A stretch of 64,000 bases of DNA, taken from contig NZ_JARVKY010000007.1 in NCBI RefSeq assembly GCF_029813785.1, positions 62,001-126,000 of the forward strand, in the 5' to 3' direction. The notes under the pieces are model-generated. The model had not been told where the DNA came from and ran no database searches. It saw only the letters and a program-made list of their open reading frames with translations. The stretch is from Streptomyces sp. DH41 (GTDB lineage: Bacteria; Actinomycetota; Actinomycetes; Streptomycetales; Streptomycetaceae). The translations under genes and the position numbers were made by a program. The stretch's first letter is position 1. Each line of letters begins with the position of its first letter. Shown in pieces: positions 39,335 to 52,463 of the stretch.

Positions 39335-41590
39335 GTGGAATTGTCAAACACCGAATTTCCGGACGATGAATTGCGGCACGAGCAGGAATTCATCGACGGA
39401 CTGTACGCACGCGTGGACGCGCTGCGCGGCGACACCGAGGTCTCGGTCACCCAGGCGCTCGCGCAGGGCAACACGCCCCAGCAGGCCCGGCTGGAGCGGG
39501 ACATCCTGGTCGCCGAGCGCTCCGGGCTGCTCGCCGCGCTCAACGCGGTGGACGGCTCCCTCTGCTTCGGCCGGATCGACCTCACCTTGGGTGCGGGCCA
39601 CCACATCGGCCGGATCGGCCTCCGCGCGGACGACGCCGAACGCACCCCGGTCCTGATCGACTGGCGGGCCGACGTCGCCCGCCCCTTCTACCTGGCCACC
39701 GGCCACACCCCGATGGGTCTGCGCCGCCGCAGGCACATCGCGAGCGAGGGCCGCACGGTCACCGCGCTGCACGACGAGATCCTCGACCTCGGCGACGAGA
39801 CGCGGACCGGCCACGAGGACCCGTCCGGCGACGCCGTGCTGCTCGCCGCGCTGAACTCCGCGCGCACCGGCCGCATGGGCGACATCGTGCAGACCATCCA
39901 GGCCGACCAGGACCGCATCATCCGCGCCCCGCACCGCGGCGTCCTGGTCGTCGAGGGCGGCCCCGGCACCGGCAAGACCGCCGTCGCCCTGCACCGCGCC
40001 GCCTATCTGCTCTACGAGCACCGCGAGCTGCTCGCCAAGCGCGCCGTCCTCATCGTCGGCCCCAACCCGGCCTTCCTCGGCTACATCGGCGAGGTACTGC
40101 CCTCCCTGGGCGAGACGGGCGTGCTCCTGTCCACCGTCGGCGAGCTGTTCCCCGGCGTGAAGGCCACGGCGACGGACACCCCCGAGGCGGCCGCGGTGAA
40201 GGGCGGCGCCGGCATGGCGGAGGTCCTCGCCGAGGCGGTCCGCGACCGGCAGGCACTGCCCGACCCGGTCATCGCCATCGAGCACGACCGCGAGATCCTC
40301 ATGCTGGACGACGACCTGGTGAGCGTCGCCCGCGAGCGCACCCGTGGCGCGAAGCTGCCGCACAACGCGGCCCGCGAGCACTTCGAGGGCCACATCCTCA
40401 ACACCCTCACCGACATGGTCGCCGAACGCATCGGCACCGACCCCTACGACGGCTCCAACCTCCTCGACCCCAGCGACATCACCCAGATCCGCGACGAACT
40501 CGCCGAGAACCCCGAGGTCTGGTCGGCCATCGACCAGCTCTGGCCCCGGGTGACTCCCCAGCGCCTCGTCGCCGACCTCCTCGCCGCACCCGAGGGCTAC
40601 CTCCCCGCCGAGGACGCCGCCGCCGTCCGCCGCCCGGTCACCCGGCACTGGACCGTCGCCGACGTACCCCTGCTGGACGAGGCGGCCGAGCTGCTCGGCG
40701 AGGACGACCGGATCGCCCGCACCCGCGCCGAACGCGAGCGGGAGGCGCAGATCGCCTACGCGCAGGGCGTGCTGGACGTGTCGTACGCGTCCCGGACCTA
40801 CGAGTTCGAGGACAAGGACGAGGAGGAGGCGGAGGTGCTGTCGGCGCACGACATCATCGACGCCGAGCGGTTCGCCGAACGCCAGGAGGAGGACGACCAC
40901 CGCAGCGCCGCCGAACGCGCGGCGGCCGACCGCACCTGGGCCTTCGGGCACATCATCGTGGACGAGGCGCAGGAGCTGTCCCCGATGGCGTGGCGGCTGC
41001 TGATGCGCCGCTGCCCGACCCGCTCGATGACCCTGGTCGGCGACCCGGCGCAGACCGCGGAGGCGGCGGGCGTCGGCTCCTGGTCGAAGATCCTCGCCCC
41101 CTACGTCGAGGACCGCTGGGAGCACACCCGACTGGGCGTCAACTACCGCACCCCGGCCGAGATCATGGACGTCGCGGCGGCCGTCGTCCGCGCCGGCGAC
41201 CCGGAGTTCGAACCGCCGAGTTCGGTGCGGTCCACGGGCGTACGCCCCTGGATCCGCGCCACCGGCGACCTCCCGGCCGCCGTCGCCGAGGCCGCCCGGG
41301 AGCTGACCCCCGAGGAGGGCCGCCTCGCCGTCATCGCCCCGCGCGAGCTGCACCGGGCCCTCGCGGCCCGGCTGGACGGCGTGACGGCCGGCGCCGAGCC
41401 GGACCTGACGCGGAACGTCGTCCTCCTCGACCCGCGCCAGTCCAAGGGCCTGGAGTTCGACTCCGTCCTGGTCGTCGAGCCCGGCCGCTACGGCACGAGC
41501 GACCTGTACGTGGCCCTCACCCGGGCCACCCAGCGGCTCGGCGTCCTGCACACCGAGCCGCTGCCGGAGGGACTCGTGGACGCGTCCTGA
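39335..41590 (+). CDS. HelD-like RNA polymerase-associated ATPase (UvrD superfamily)
   Basis: About 751 residues, superfamily 1 helicase fold. A coiled N-terminal arm (DDELRHEQEFIDGLYARVDALRGDTEV) precedes the split core. Walker A is VVEGGPGTGKTAVALHRAAYLLYEHRE; motif II is IIVDEAQELSPMAWRLLMRR; motif III is LVGDPAQTAE; then YRTPAEI and, near the end, KGLEFDSVLVVEPGRY and YVALTRATQRLGVLHTEPLP. These fit actinobacterial HelD/HelR proteins that release stalled or rifampicin-bound RNA polymerase. The start is uncertain: GTG 39335 or TTG 39341 (GGGAG five bases before) fit the family; ATG 39290 and TTG 39269 are further options. It follows the terminator, so it is a separate unit; TATATT at 39261-39266 is a possible -10 box. 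Confidence 0.88.
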   Translation: MELSNTEFPDDELRHEQEFIDGLYARVDALRGDTEVSVTQALAQGNTPQQARLERDILVAERSGLLAALNAVDGSLCFGRIDLTLGAGHHIGRIGLRADDAERTPVLIDWRADVARPFYLATGHTPMGLRRRRHIASEGRTVTALHDEILDLGDETRTGHEDPSGDAVLLAALNSARTGRMGDIVQTIQADQDRIIRAPHRGVLVVEGGPGTGKTAVALHRAAYLLYEHRELLAKRAVLIVGPNPAFLGYIGEVLPSLGETGVLLSTVGELFPGVKATATDTPEAAAVKGGAGMAEVLAEAVRDRQALPDPVIAIEHDREILMLDDDLVSVARERTRGAKLPHNAAREHFEGHILNTLTDMVAERIGTDPYDGSNLLDPSDITQIRDELAENPEVWSAIDQLWPRVTPQRLVADLLAAPEGYLPAEDAAAVRRPVTRHWTVADVPLLDEAAELLGEDDRIARTRAEREREAQIAYAQGVLDVSYASRTYEFEDKDEEEAEVLSAHDIIDAERFAERQEEDDHRSAAERAAADRTWAFGHIIVDEAQELSPMAWRLLMRRCPTRSMTLVGDPAQTAEAAGVGSWSKILAPYVEDRWEHTRLGVNYRTPAEIMDVAAAVVRAGDPEFEPPSSVRSTGVRPWIRATGDLPAAVAEAARELTPEEGRLAVIAPRELHRALAARLDGVTAGAEPDLTRNVVLLDPRQSKGLEFDSVLVVEPGRYGTSDLYVALTRATQRLGVLHTEPLPEGLVDAS

Positions 41591-41600
41591 CCGCCGGCCC

Positions 41601-44033
41601 TCAGGCCGGACGCAGCCACACCGTCGCCAGGGGCGGCAGGGTCAGCCGGACACTCGCCGGCCGGCCGTGCCACCCCTGCGGTTCCGGCTTGACCGGGTCC
41701 GGATTGCCCACGTCGCCGCCGCCGTACCGGGCGGCGTCGGTGTTGAGCACCTCGTGCCAGGCGGGGACGTCGTCGGGGACGCCGAGGCGGTAGTCGGCGC
41801 GGACGACCGGGGCGAAGTTGGACACCGCGAGCAGCGGGGTGCCCTCGGCGTCCAGCCGCAGGAAGGCGAGGACGTTGTCCTCGGCGGCGTCCCCGACCAC
41901 CCACGCGAAACCGGAGGGGTGGGTGTCGCGCTGCCACAGCGCGGGCGTGGCCCGGTAGACGGTGTTCAGGTCGCGGACCAGGTCCAGCACGCCCCGGTGG
42001 TCCGCCGCCGCCCCGTACCCCGGGTCGAGCAGCCACCAGTCGGGGCCGTGCGCCTCGGACCACTCCGCGCCCTGCGCGAACTCCTGCCCCATGAAGAGCA
42101 GCTGCTTGCCGGGGTGGGCCCACATGAAACCCAGGTACGCCCGCTCGCCCGCCCGCTGCTGCCACCAGTCGCCGGGCATCTTCGACACCAGCGACTTCTT
42201 GCCGTGCACCACCTCGTCGTGGGATATCGGCAGCACGTAGTTCTCGCTGTACGCGTACACCATGGAGAAGGTCATCTCGCCGTGGTGGTACTTGCGGTGC
42301 ACCGGCTCGTGGCTCATGTACGTCAGCGAGTCGTGCATCCAGCCCATGTTCCACTTCAGGCCGAAGCCGAGCCCGCCGAAGCCGCTGGGTCCTTTGTGGT
42401 GGGTGGCGCGGGTGACGCCGTCCCAGGCCGTCGACTCCTCCGCGACGGTCACGACGCCGGGCACCCGCCGGTACACCGTGGCGTTCATCTCCTGGAGGAA
42501 CGCCACCGCGTCCGGGTTCTCCCGGCCGCCGTGCTCGTTCGGCGTCCACTGGCCGGGCTCGCGCGAGTAGTCCAGGTAGAGCATCGAGGCGACCGCGTCG
42601 ACGCGCAGCCCGTCGATGTGGAACTCCTCGCACCAGTACACGGCGTTCGCCACCAGGAAGTTGCGCACCTCCCGCCGGCCGAAGTCGAACTCCAGCGTGC
42701 CCCAGTCCGGGTGCGCGGCCCGCAGCGGGTCGGAGTGCTCGTACAGCGGACGGCCGTCGAACTCGGCCAGCGCCCAGTCGTCGCGCGGGAAGTGCGCCGG
42801 TACCCAGTCCATCAGGACACCGATGCCGGCCTGGTGCAGCCGGTCGACCAGGTACCTGAAGTCGTCGGGATCGCCGAGGCGGGCCGTGGGCGCGTAGAAG
42901 CCGGTGACCTGATAGCCCCAGGAACCGCCGAAGGGGTGCTCGGCGACCGGCATGAGTTCGACGTGCGTGAAGCCGAGGTCCGCCACGTACGCCGGGAGCT
43001 GGTCGGCCAGTTCGCGGTAGGACAGCCCCGGCCGCCAGGAGGCCAGGTGGACCTCGTACACCGACAGCGGTGCCTCGTGCGCGGGCGCCTCCGCGCGACG
43101 GGCCAGCCAGTCCTCGTCGCCCCAGGTGTACTCCGAGGTGTGCACGACGGAGGAGGTCGCGGGCGGTACCTCCGTACGGCGGGCCAGCGGATCCGCGCGG
43201 AACGTGCGGGAGCCGTCGGGCCGGGTGATCTCGAACTTGTACTGCTCGCCCGCGCCGATGCCGGGCAGGAACAGCTCCCACACCCCGGTGCCGCCCAGCG
43301 AGCGCATCGGGTGGCCGGTGCCGTCCCAGAAGTTGAAGCCGCCGGCGACCCGGACGCCGCGCGCGTTCGGCGCCCACACCGTGAAGCGGGTGCCCGCGAC
43401 GCCCTCGTGGGTGACCGGATGCGCGCCGAGCGCCTGCCACAGCTGCTCGTGCCGGCCCTCGCCGATCAGGTGCAGGTCCAGATCGCCCAGCGTGGGCAGG
43501 AAGCGGTACGGGTCCTCGACCTCCTGGACCGCTCCCTCGTACGTCACGAGGAGCCGGTAGGCGGGGACGTCGCCCAGCGGCAGCAGGCCCGAGAAGAAAC
43601 CGTCGCCGTCGTCGTGCAGCTCGGCCCGCGGCTCACCGGACAGGACGGTCACCGCCAGGGCGTACGGCCGGAAGATCCGGAAGGCGACGCCGCCGGGCAC
43701 CGGGTGGGCGCCGAGCACGGAGTGCGGGTCGTGGTGGGTGCCGGCGAGCAGCCGCTCCCGGTCGCCGCTGTCCAGACGGGGGGAGACGGCGACCTCGGCC
43801 GGCGCCGCCCTCTTCCCGGCGGCCGGTTTCCCGGCGGGCGTCCTCTTGTCGGGCGTCTTCTTCGCGACAGCCTTCTTCGCGACAGCCTTCTTCGCGACCG
43901 CCTTCTTCCCGGTTGCCTTCTTCCCGACCGTCTTCTTGGCCGCGGCCTTCTTCGCGGCCGGCTTCTTCGCGGCCGCCTTCTTGGCGCCCGTCTGCTTCGG
44001 GTCGGGACCGCTGGACGAGGGGCGGGGGGTCAC
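41601..44033 (-). CDS. glgB: 1,4-alpha-glucan branching enzyme with Ala/Lys-rich N-terminus
   Basis: An 810-residue GH13 branching enzyme, adding alpha-1,6 branches to glucan made by GlgE. Residues about 17-75 are a [11 protein letters not shown] Ala/Lys repeat (43808-43985) not found in most GlgB. Then come the N-terminal modules ([37 protein letters not shown]), the barrel with [28 protein letters not shown] (nucleophile Asp), [14 protein letters not shown] (acid/base Glu) and [17 protein letters not shown], and the C-terminal domain. The start is GTG at 44033, eight bases after GGAGG. Fourth gene of the glgE-treS-pep2-glgB set. Confidence 0.95.
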   Translation of the reverse strand: MTPRPSSSGPDPKQTGAKKAAAKKPAAKKAAAKKTVGKKATGKKAVAKKAVAKKAVAKKTPDKRTPAGKPAAGKRAAPAEVAVSPRLDSGDRERLLAGTHHDPHSVLGAHPVPGGVAFRIFRPYALAVTVLSGEPRAELHDDGDGFFSGLLPLGDVPAYRLLVTYEGAVQEVEDPYRFLPTLGDLDLHLIGEGRHEQLWQALGAHPVTHEGVAGTRFTVWAPNARGVRVAGGFNFWDGTGHPMRSLGGTGVWELFLPGIGAGEQYKFEITRPDGSRTFRADPLARRTEVPPATSSVVHTSEYTWGDEDWLARRAEAPAHEAPLSVYEVHLASWRPGLSYRELADQLPAYVADLGFTHVELMPVAEHPFGGSWGYQVTGFYAPTARLGDPDDFRYLVDRLHQAGIGVLMDWVPAHFPRDDWALAEFDGRPLYEHSDPLRAAHPDWGTLEFDFGRREVRNFLVANAVYWCEEFHIDGLRVDAVASMLYLDYSREPGQWTPNEHGGRENPDAVAFLQEMNATVYRRVPGVVTVAEESTAWDGVTRATHHKGPSGFGGLGFGLKWNMGWMHDSLTYMSHEPVHRKYHHGEMTFSMVYAYSENYVLPISHDEVVHGKKSLVSKMPGDWWQQRAGERAYLGFMWAHPGKQLLFMGQEFAQGAEWSEAHGPDWWLLDPGYGAAADHRGVLDLVRDLNTVYRATPALWQRDTHPSGFAWVVGDAAEDNVLAFLRLDAEGTPLLAVSNFAPVVRADYRLGVPDDVPAWHEVLNTDAARYGGGDVGNPDPVKPEPQGWHGRPASVRLTLPPLATVWLRPA

Positions 44034-44097
44034 GGGCGGAGCCTCCTGGGCGACGTGGGATCGAGAGGGGGTGACAAGGGGTGTCCGGGACCCGGCG

Positions 44098-45492
44098 TCA
44101 GGCCGGTTCGGGCGTGGACAGGCGGCGCACCGCGGACAGCGGCACCGCGAGCCAGTCGGGACGGTGCCGGGCCTCGTACAGGACCTCGTAGACCGCCTTG
44201 TCCGTCTCGTGGGCGCGGAGCATCACCGGGTCGGTGCGCGGGTCGCTGCCGGCGACCTCCGCGTACCCGGTGCAGTACGCGGCCCGGCAGGACCCGGCCC
44301 AGCCCGGCACCGGGGCGCCGGCCGAGTGTGCGGCGTAGTCGAAGGAGCGCAGCATCCCGGCGATGTCCCGCACCGGCGGCTGTGGCATCCGCCGCTCGGC
44401 GAGCTGTTTCGCGGGCTCTCCCTCGAAGTCGATCAGCGACCACCGGCCGGACGGTGAGCGCAGGCACTGGCCGAGGTGCAGGTCGCCGTGGACCCGCTGG
44501 GCGGTCCAGGTACGGCCCTCGGCGGCCAGGTCGCCCAGCGCGGTGAAGGCCGTGCGCAGCGCGGGAGCGTACGGCCTCAGCAGGGGCACCGCGTGGGCGG
44601 CCTCCTCCAGCCGCCGGGTCATGCCGTCGGCGAGGTGCCGCACCTGGCCCTGGCCGAGGGTGACGGTCGGCAGCGCGCGGGCCAGCGCGGTGTGCACCTC
44701 GGCGGTGGCCCGCCCGAGCGCCCGGGCCTCGGCGGTGAAGTCCTCCCCCTTGGCCAGCTCGCGCAGGGCCAGCTCCCAGCCGTCGCTCGCGCCCTGCACA
44801 TAGGGCTGGAGCACGCCCAGCACCCAGGACCGGCCGGCCAGCTCCGCCACCATCCAGCCCGCCGGTGCCGGCACCCGGGGGCAGCCCTCGCGGGCCAGCG
44901 CCAGCGGCAGCTCCAGATCGGGGTTGACGCCGGGCACGATCCGGCGCAGCACCTTGAGAATGAACGTATCTCCGTACACGACCGACGAGTTCGACTGCTC
45001 GGCGGTCATCAGCCGGGGCACCAGACCGGTGCGTATCTCCCGGTCCCCCTCCCGCTCGAAACGAAGCCCGCCGATGCGGGCCCCGGTGCGTAACGCCTCC
45101 AGGAGCACCTCGGCGGGCCGGGTGTCGTACAGGGCGTCGTAGGCGGTACGGCCGGCCAGCGGGCCCTCGGTCACATGTCCGATGAGCGCGGGCGCCAGCC
45201 GGGGCGGCAGCGCCTCGCGCGCGCCTATGAGGAGCTGGTAGCAGTCGCCGGGCTCCTCGGGCGCGCCGGCGGCCGGCGCGCTCTGCTGGTGGGCGCGCAC
45301 CAGCACGTGGTGGAGGCCGACGCGGGCATCGGCCGGGAGCAGCTCGGTGGCCGCGACCAGCGAGAATCCGGTGACCGGACGCCCCTTGCCCGCGAACCAG
45401 CGTTGCCGCGGCAGCCAGTCCCGCAGCAGTGGTTCAAGTGACGCAAGAAGGCCTGGCGGGCTCGTGACGGTGCGTGTGACGGCTTCCGACAT
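44098..45492 (-). CDS. mak: Maltokinase (Pep2/Mak)
   Basis: A 464-residue maltokinase, phosphorylating maltose to maltose 1-phosphate with ATP. The N-terminal cap has [24 protein letters not shown]. The kinase part has [35 protein letters not shown], then the catalytic loop [37 protein letters not shown], as in aminoglycoside-kinase-like enzymes. Length equals other actinobacterial Mak. Here it is a separate gene, not fused to TreS as in some bacteria. About 100 bp separate it from treS upstream and 64 bp from glgB downstream. Also called pep2. Confidence 0.95.
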   Translation of the reverse strand: MSEAVTRTVTSPPGLLASLEPLLRDWLPRQRWFAGKGRPVTGFSLVAATELLPADARVGLHHVLVRAHQQSAPAAGAPEEPGDCYQLLIGAREALPPRLAPALIGHVTEGPLAGRTAYDALYDTRPAEVLLEALRTGARIGGLRFEREGDREIRTGLVPRLMTAEQSNSSVVYGDTFILKVLRRIVPGVNPDLELPLALAREGCPRVPAPAGWMVAELAGRSWVLGVLQPYVQGASDGWELALRELAKGEDFTAEARALGRATAEVHTALARALPTVTLGQGQVRHLADGMTRRLEEAAHAVPLLRPYAPALRTAFTALGDLAAEGRTWTAQRVHGDLHLGQCLRSPSGRWSLIDFEGEPAKQLAERRMPQPPVRDIAGMLRSFDYAAHSAGAPVPGWAGSCRAAYCTGYAEVAGSDPRTDPVMLRAHETDKAVYEVLYEARHRPDWLAVPLSAVRRLSTPEPA

Positions 45493-45591
45493 GGCGTCGC
45501 GTCCTTTCCCCGGGTAGTCGGGGTGCTACTGATGCGTGCCCCGGGCGGGGCGGCGGAAACCGCTCCGCCCGGGGATCGGGGCCGGTGCGGC

Positions 45592-47306
<1,715 letters not shown>

Positions 47307-47310
<4 letters not shown>

Positions 47311-49493
47311 GTGGTGGGTGACCCTCCGATCTGCGGGTGGGACGGTCGCAGAACCGTGCAGATGTGCGCGGGCGTACGGCCCGGCTCCAGGCGCACATAG
47401 TTGGCCCTGCCCCAGTGGTATGTCTCGCCGGTCAGCTCGTCGCGCACCGGCACCGACTCGTGCCAGTCCAGGCCGAGTTGCGGCATGTCCAACGAGACCG
47501 TCGCCTCCTGGGTGTGGTGGGGGTCGAGGTTGGCGACCACCACAACCGTGTTCGACCCGTGCCGCTTCGAGTAGGCGATCACCTCCTCCTTGTCCGTGGG
47601 ATGGAAGTGCAGATCGCGCAGTTGGCGCAGGGCCGGGCTCTGGCGCCGGATGGTGTTGAGCTTGGCGAGGAGGGGGGCGATGGTGCGGCCCTCGCGTGCG
47701 GCGGCGGCCCAGTCGCGGGGTTTGAGCTGGTACTTCTCGGAGTCGAGGTATTCCTCGCTGCCTTCGCGCAGGGGGGTGTTCTCGCAGAGTTCGTAGCCGC
47801 TGTAGATGCCCCAGGTGGGGGAGAGGGTGGCGGCGAGGACGGCGCGGACCTCGAAGGCGGGGCGTCCGCCGTGCTGGAGGTGGGCGTGCAGGATGTCGGG
47901 GGTGTTGGTGAAGAGGTTGGGCCGCATGTAGGAGGCGGCGTCGCCGGTGAGTTCGGTGAGGTACTCGGTGAGTTCCCGTTTGGTGTTGCGCCACGTGAAG
48001 TAGGTGTAGGACTGCTGGAAGCCGATCTGGGCCAGGGTGTGCATCATCGCGGGGCGGGTGAAGGCTTCCGCGAGGAAGACGACGTCGGGGTCGGTGTGGT
48101 TGATGTCGCCGATGACCCTTTCCCAGAAGGCGACGGGTTTGGTGTGGGGGTTGTCGACGCGGAAGATCCGTACCCCGTGGTCCATCCAGTGGCGCAGGAC
48201 GCGGACGGTTTCGGCGGCGATGCCGTCGGGGTCGGCGTCGAAGGCGATGGGGTAGATGTCCTGGTACTTCTTGGGCGGGTTCTCGGCGTGGGCGATGGTG
48301 CCGTCGGGGCGGTGGTGGAACCACTCGGGGTGTTTGTGGACCCAGGGGTGGTCGGGGGAGCACTGGAGGGCGAAGTCCAGGGCCACCTCGAGGCCCAGTC
48401 GGGTGGCCTCGGTGACGAAGTGGTCGAAGTCGTCGATGGTGCCGAGCTGGGGGTGGACGGTGTCGTGGCCGCCTTCGGGGGAGCCGATGGCCCAGGGGAC
48501 GCCGACGTCGTCGGGGGTGGCGGAGAGGGTGTTGTTGCGGCCCTTGCGGTGGGTGGTGCCGATGGGGTGGATCGGGGGGAGGTAGACGACGTCGAAGCCC
48601 ATCGCGGCGATGGCGGGGAGGCGGCGGGCGGCGGTGCGGAAGGTGCCGTGGGGCTGGGTGGGGGTGCCCTCGGAGCGGGGGAAGAACTCGTACCAGGCGC
48701 CGTACAGGGCGCGTTCGCGTTCCACGAGCAGGGGCAGCGGGTCGGAGGTGGTGACCAGCTCCCGCAGCGGATGCCGGGCCAGCACCGCGTCCACCTCGGG
48801 CGTCAACGCCGCCGCCAACCGCGACGCGGCCGGCCGGGTCTCGTCCCGCAGCGCGTCGACGGCGGTGAGCAGCGTCCGCCGGTCCGCGCCGCCCGGCACG
48901 TCCGCGGCGGCGCGCTCGTACAGCCGGGCGCCCTCCTCCAGGACCAGTTCGGTGTCGATGCCGGCCGGGATCTTGATCCGCGCGTGGTGCCGCCAGGTGG
49001 TGACCGGATCGCCCCACGCCTCCACCGTGTACGACCACAGCCCGGGCTCACCGGCGGTGACGGTGGCGCCCCAGCGGTCGGTGCCCGGGGCCAGTTCGCG
49101 CATCGGCGTCCGCGGGGCCGGCCGGCCCCGCGGATCTCTGAGGACGGCGTCGGCGGCGACCGCGTCGTGCCCCTCGCGGAAGACGGTGGCCGAGATCTCG
49201 AAGGACTCGCCGGTGACGGCCTTGGCGGGCCTGCGTCCCTGCCGGACCATCGGGCGGACGTCCAGGACGGGGATGCGTCCGACGACGGTGGTGCGGTCGT
49301 CGGTGGTGGTGCGCCCGACGACGGTGGTGCGGTCGTCGGCGGTGGCGCGATCGGCTACGGCGTCGGTACGTCCGACGGGGGTGGTGCGTCCGGCGGCGGT
49401 GGTGCCGTCCGCGGGGGGCGCCTCGGGGGATTCCCCGGAGGACACTCCGGGGGGCGCCTCGCGGGGTGCTGACGAGTGGTGCGTGGCGGGCAT
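47307..49493 (-). CDS. glgE: Maltosyltransferase GlgE with repeat-extended N-terminus
   Basis: A 728-residue alpha-1,4-glucan:maltose-1-phosphate maltosyltransferase, extending glucan from maltose 1-phosphate. The family core begins about residue 74 ([27 protein letters not shown]). Catalytic parts are [46 protein letters not shown] (nucleophile Asp), [19 protein letters not shown] (acid/base Glu) and [14 protein letters not shown]. Residues 31-73 are a Thr/Asp/Arg/Val repeat (DDRTTVVGR occurs at 53-61 and 65-73), encoded by 36-bp units at 49275-49403. The ATG at 49493 has GGAG six bases before it. First gene of the operon; also called pep1. Confidence 0.96.
49275..49403 (-). repeat. 36-bp in-frame repeat in glgE 5' end
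   Basis: The codons for residues 31-73 of GlgE contain two clear copies of a 12-codon unit (DDRTTVVGR plus TTT) and degenerate ones of [12 protein letters not shown] form. The period is a multiple of three, so length change would keep the frame. Confidence 0.7.
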
Positions 49494-49803
49494 GACCGCT
49501 CCTGTCCGCGTCAACGTGGGTGGGCGGATGACTCTGGGGAGGTGGGTCCTGCGGGGGTGCGTGCGGGGTGTACCGCAGGAGCCTTCCCACACTGTTCGGG
49601 TGGGCAATCCGGCACTTTGTTACCTACTCACGCGTATGTCGACACACGCGACGACCTGACCGGACACCTTCCCCGCCGGAAGATCGACACGCCGGTCGTT
49701 ATTAGCCCGTCCGGCGAAGGCGAACGACGCCGTTCAGGCCGAATCGGAGGTCTGAGGGCGAAGGCCCCGGCGAGGGACACATCACGCCGGTAACGTCGTC
49801 GGG
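49494..49803. promoter_or_regulatory. 310-bp divergent region between glgE and glgP
   Basis: No gene is supported. The region holds a less GC-rich stretch at about 49600-49710 (TTTGTTACCTACTCACGCG; GTTATTAGCCC). TAACGT at 49791-49796 is 7 bp before the glgP GTG with no ribosome site, the pattern of a leaderless start; no matching -35 was found. CCCACACTG-TTC-GGGTGGG near 49587 forms a short imperfect dyad in the glgE upstream region. Confidence 0.45.
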
Positions 49804-52422
49804 GTGAAGGCGATTCGTCGACTGACCGTCCGTCCCGTTCTCCCCGACCCCCTCCGGCCCCTCAGTGACCTGGCCCGGAATCTGCGCTGGTCCTGGCATC
49901 CGGAGACCCGCGACCTCTTCCAGTCCGTCGACCCCGAGTGCTGGACCGCGTCCGGCTGCGACCCGGTACGGCTGCTCGGCACCGTCCGGCCCGCACGCCT
50001 CGCGGAGCTGGCCGAGGACCGGCGCTTCCTGCGCCGGCTGACCGCGGTGGCCGACGACCTCGACCACTACATGACCGGCGACCGCTGGTACCAGGCGCAG
50101 TCCGGCCGACTCCCCGCCGCCGTGGCCTACTTCTCGCCCGAGTTCGGTATCACCGCCGCCCTGCCCCAGTACTCCGGCGGCCTCGGCATCCTGGCCGGCG
50201 ACCATCTGAAGGCGGCCAGCGACCTGGGCGTCCCGCTCATCGGCGTCGGCCTGCTCTACCGCCACGGCTACTTCCGCCAGTCCCTCTCCCGGGACGGCTG
50301 GCAACAGGAGCACTACCCAGTCCTCGACCCCCACGAGCTGCCCCTCGTCCTCCTCAAGGAGACCGACGGCACCCCCGCCCACGTCGCGCTCGCCCTGCCC
50401 GGCGGCCGCGAACTGCGGGCCCGCGTCTGGCTGGCCCAGGTCGGCCGGGTGCCGCTGCTGATGCTGGACTCGGACGTCGAGGAGAACGACCTCGGCGAAC
50501 GCGGAGTCACCGACCGGCTCTACGGCGGCGGCAGCGAACACCGGCTCCTCCAGGAGATGCTGCTCGGTATAGGAGGTGTCCGGGCGGTACGGACGTACTG
50601 CCGGCTCACCGGGCACGCCGCGCCGGAGGTCTTCCACACCAACGAGGGCCACGCCGGCTTCCTGGGGCTGGAACGCATCGCCGAACTCTGCGACAAGGGG
50701 CTCGAGTTCGGCGCCGCGCTGGAGGCGGTCCGGGCGGGCACCGTCTTCACCACCCACACCCCCGTCCCGGCCGGCATCGACCGCTTCGACCGCGAACTGG
50801 TCGCCCGCCACTTCGGCCCCGACTCCGAGCTCCCGCGCATCGACGTCGAACGCGTCCTCAGGCTCGGCATGGAGACCTACCCGGGCGGCGAGCCCAACCT
50901 CTTCAACATGGCCGTGATGGGCCTGCGCCTGGCCCAGCGCGCCAACGGCGTCTCCCTGCTGCACGGCGGGGTCAGCCGGGAGATGTTCTCCGGACTGTGG
51001 CCCGGCTTCGACGCCGACGAGGTGCCGATCACCTCCGTCACCAACGGGGTGCACGCCCCCACCTGGGTCGCCCCCGAGGTGTTCCGGCTCGGCGCCCGGC
51101 AGATCGGCGTCCAGCGGGCCGAGGACGCGCTGTCCGTCGGCGACTCGGACCGCTGGGACTCGGTCGCGGACATCGCCGACCAGGACATCTGGGAGCTGCG
51201 CCGCACCCTGCGCGAGCAGCTCGTCACCGAGGTACGGCAACGGCTGCGCGCCTCCTGGCGGCAGCGCGGCGCCGGGGCCGCCGAGCTGGGCTGGATCGAC
51301 GACGTCCTCGACCCGGACGTGCTCACCATCGGATTCGCGCGGCGGGTCCCCTCGTACAAGCGGCTGACGCTGATGCTGCGCGACCGCGACCGTCTGATGG
51401 ACCTGCTCCTGCACCCCGAGCGGCCCGTCCAGATCGTCGTCGCGGGCAAGGCGCACCCGGCGGACGACGGCGGCAAGCGGCTGGTGCAGGAGCTGGTGCG
51501 GTTCGCGGACGACCCGCGGGTGCGGCACCGGATCGTGTTCCTGCCCGACTACGGCATGGGGATGGCGCAGAAGCTCTACCCGGGCTGCGACATCTGGCTG
51601 AACAACCCCCTTCGCCCGCTGGAGGCGTGCGGCACCAGCGGCATGAAGGCGGCGCTCAACGGCTGCCTCAACCTGTCGGTGCTGGACGGCTGGTGGGACG
51701 AGTGGTTCCAGCCGGACTTCGGCTGGGCGATCCCCACCGCCGACGGCGCGGGCACCGACCCGGACCGGCGCGACGCCATAGAGGCCGCGGCACTCTACGA
51801 CCTGCTGGAGCAGCGGATCACTCCCCGTTTCTACGAGCGGGGCGCGAGCGGCCTGCCCGACCGGTGGATCGAGATGGTCCGCCGGACCCTGAGCCTGCTC
51901 GGGCCCAAGGTGCTGGCCGGCCGCATGGTCCGCGAGTACGTCGACCGGCTCTACACCCCGGCGGCCGAGGCGCACCGTGCGATGGACCCGGACTCCGCCC
52001 GTGCGCTGGCCGAGTGGAAGGCCCGGGTGCGGGCCGCCTGGACGGGGGTGAGCGTCGACCATGTGGAGACGTCCGCCGCGAGCGCCACGGCGGAGCTGGG
52101 CTCGACGCTCGGGCTGCGGGTGCGGGTGAACCTCGGCGATCTGGCCCCGGACGACGTCGAGGTGCAGGCGGTCTCCGGCCGGGTGGACTCCGAGGACCGG
52201 ATCACCGACGCGACGACCGTGCCGCTGAAACCGGTGGGCGGTCCCGACCTGGAGGGCCGCTGGCTGTACGAGGGTCCGCTGGCCCTGGACCGTACCGGTC
52301 CCTTCGGCTACACGGTCCGTGTCCTGCCCGCGCACCGGCTGCTGGCGTCCGGCGCGGAGGCGGGGCTGGTCGCGGTGCCCTCCGACGAGCTGGCCCAGGC
52401 GGCCGGCCTGCTGATGAGGTGA
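49804..52422 (+). CDS. glgP: Alpha-glucan phosphorylase GlgP
   Basis: An 872-residue maltodextrin/glycogen phosphorylase of the short bacterial-archaeal type, releasing glucose 1-phosphate. The N-terminal DUF3417 domain (RPLSDLARNLRWSWHPETRDLF) marks this subfamily. Other parts are VAYFSPEFGITAALPQYSGGLGILAGDHLKAASDLG, PEVFHTNEGHAGFLGLERI, FTTHTPVPAGIDRF, IGFARRVPSYKRLTLML, and the PLP-lysine region RPLEACGTSGMKAALNGCLNLSVLDGWWDEW. The C-terminal ~140 residues add a beta-rich domain (LGSTLGLRVRVNLGDLAPDDVEVQAVSG). The start is GTG at 49804. Divergent from the GlgE operon, it opposes that synthetic pathway. Confidence 0.95.
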   Translation: MKAIRRLTVRPVLPDPLRPLSDLARNLRWSWHPETRDLFQSVDPECWTASGCDPVRLLGTVRPARLAELAEDRRFLRRLTAVADDLDHYMTGDRWYQAQSGRLPAAVAYFSPEFGITAALPQYSGGLGILAGDHLKAASDLGVPLIGVGLLYRHGYFRQSLSRDGWQQEHYPVLDPHELPLVLLKETDGTPAHVALALPGGRELRARVWLAQVGRVPLLMLDSDVEENDLGERGVTDRLYGGGSEHRLLQEMLLGIGGVRAVRTYCRLTGHAAPEVFHTNEGHAGFLGLERIAELCDKGLEFGAALEAVRAGTVFTTHTPVPAGIDRFDRELVARHFGPDSELPRIDVERVLRLGMETYPGGEPNLFNMAVMGLRLAQRANGVSLLHGGVSREMFSGLWPGFDADEVPITSVTNGVHAPTWVAPEVFRLGARQIGVQRAEDALSVGDSDRWDSVADIADQDIWELRRTLREQLVTEVRQRLRASWRQRGAGAAELGWIDDVLDPDVLTIGFARRVPSYKRLTLMLRDRDRLMDLLLHPERPVQIVVAGKAHPADDGGKRLVQELVRFADDPRVRHRIVFLPDYGMGMAQKLYPGCDIWLNNPLRPLEACGTSGMKAALNGCLNLSVLDGWWDEWFQPDFGWAIPTADGAGTDPDRRDAIEAAALYDLLEQRITPRFYERGASGLPDRWIEMVRRTLSLLGPKVLAGRMVREYVDRLYTPAAEAHRAMDPDSARALAEWKARVRAAWTGVSVDHVETSAASATAELGSTLGLRVRVNLGDLAPDDVEVQAVSGRVDSEDRITDATTVPLKPVGGPDLEGRWLYEGPLALDRTGPFGYTVRVLPAHRLLASGAEAGLVAVPSDELAQAAGLLMR

Positions 52423-52463
52423 GCCGGCCGGTGAGGTGAGCGCCCGGGGCGGCGAGGGCGGGC

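Noticed and set aside
39344..41551. A 735-codon frame antisense to the HelD-like gene
   Set aside because: Shadow of a high-GC gene, without any motif.
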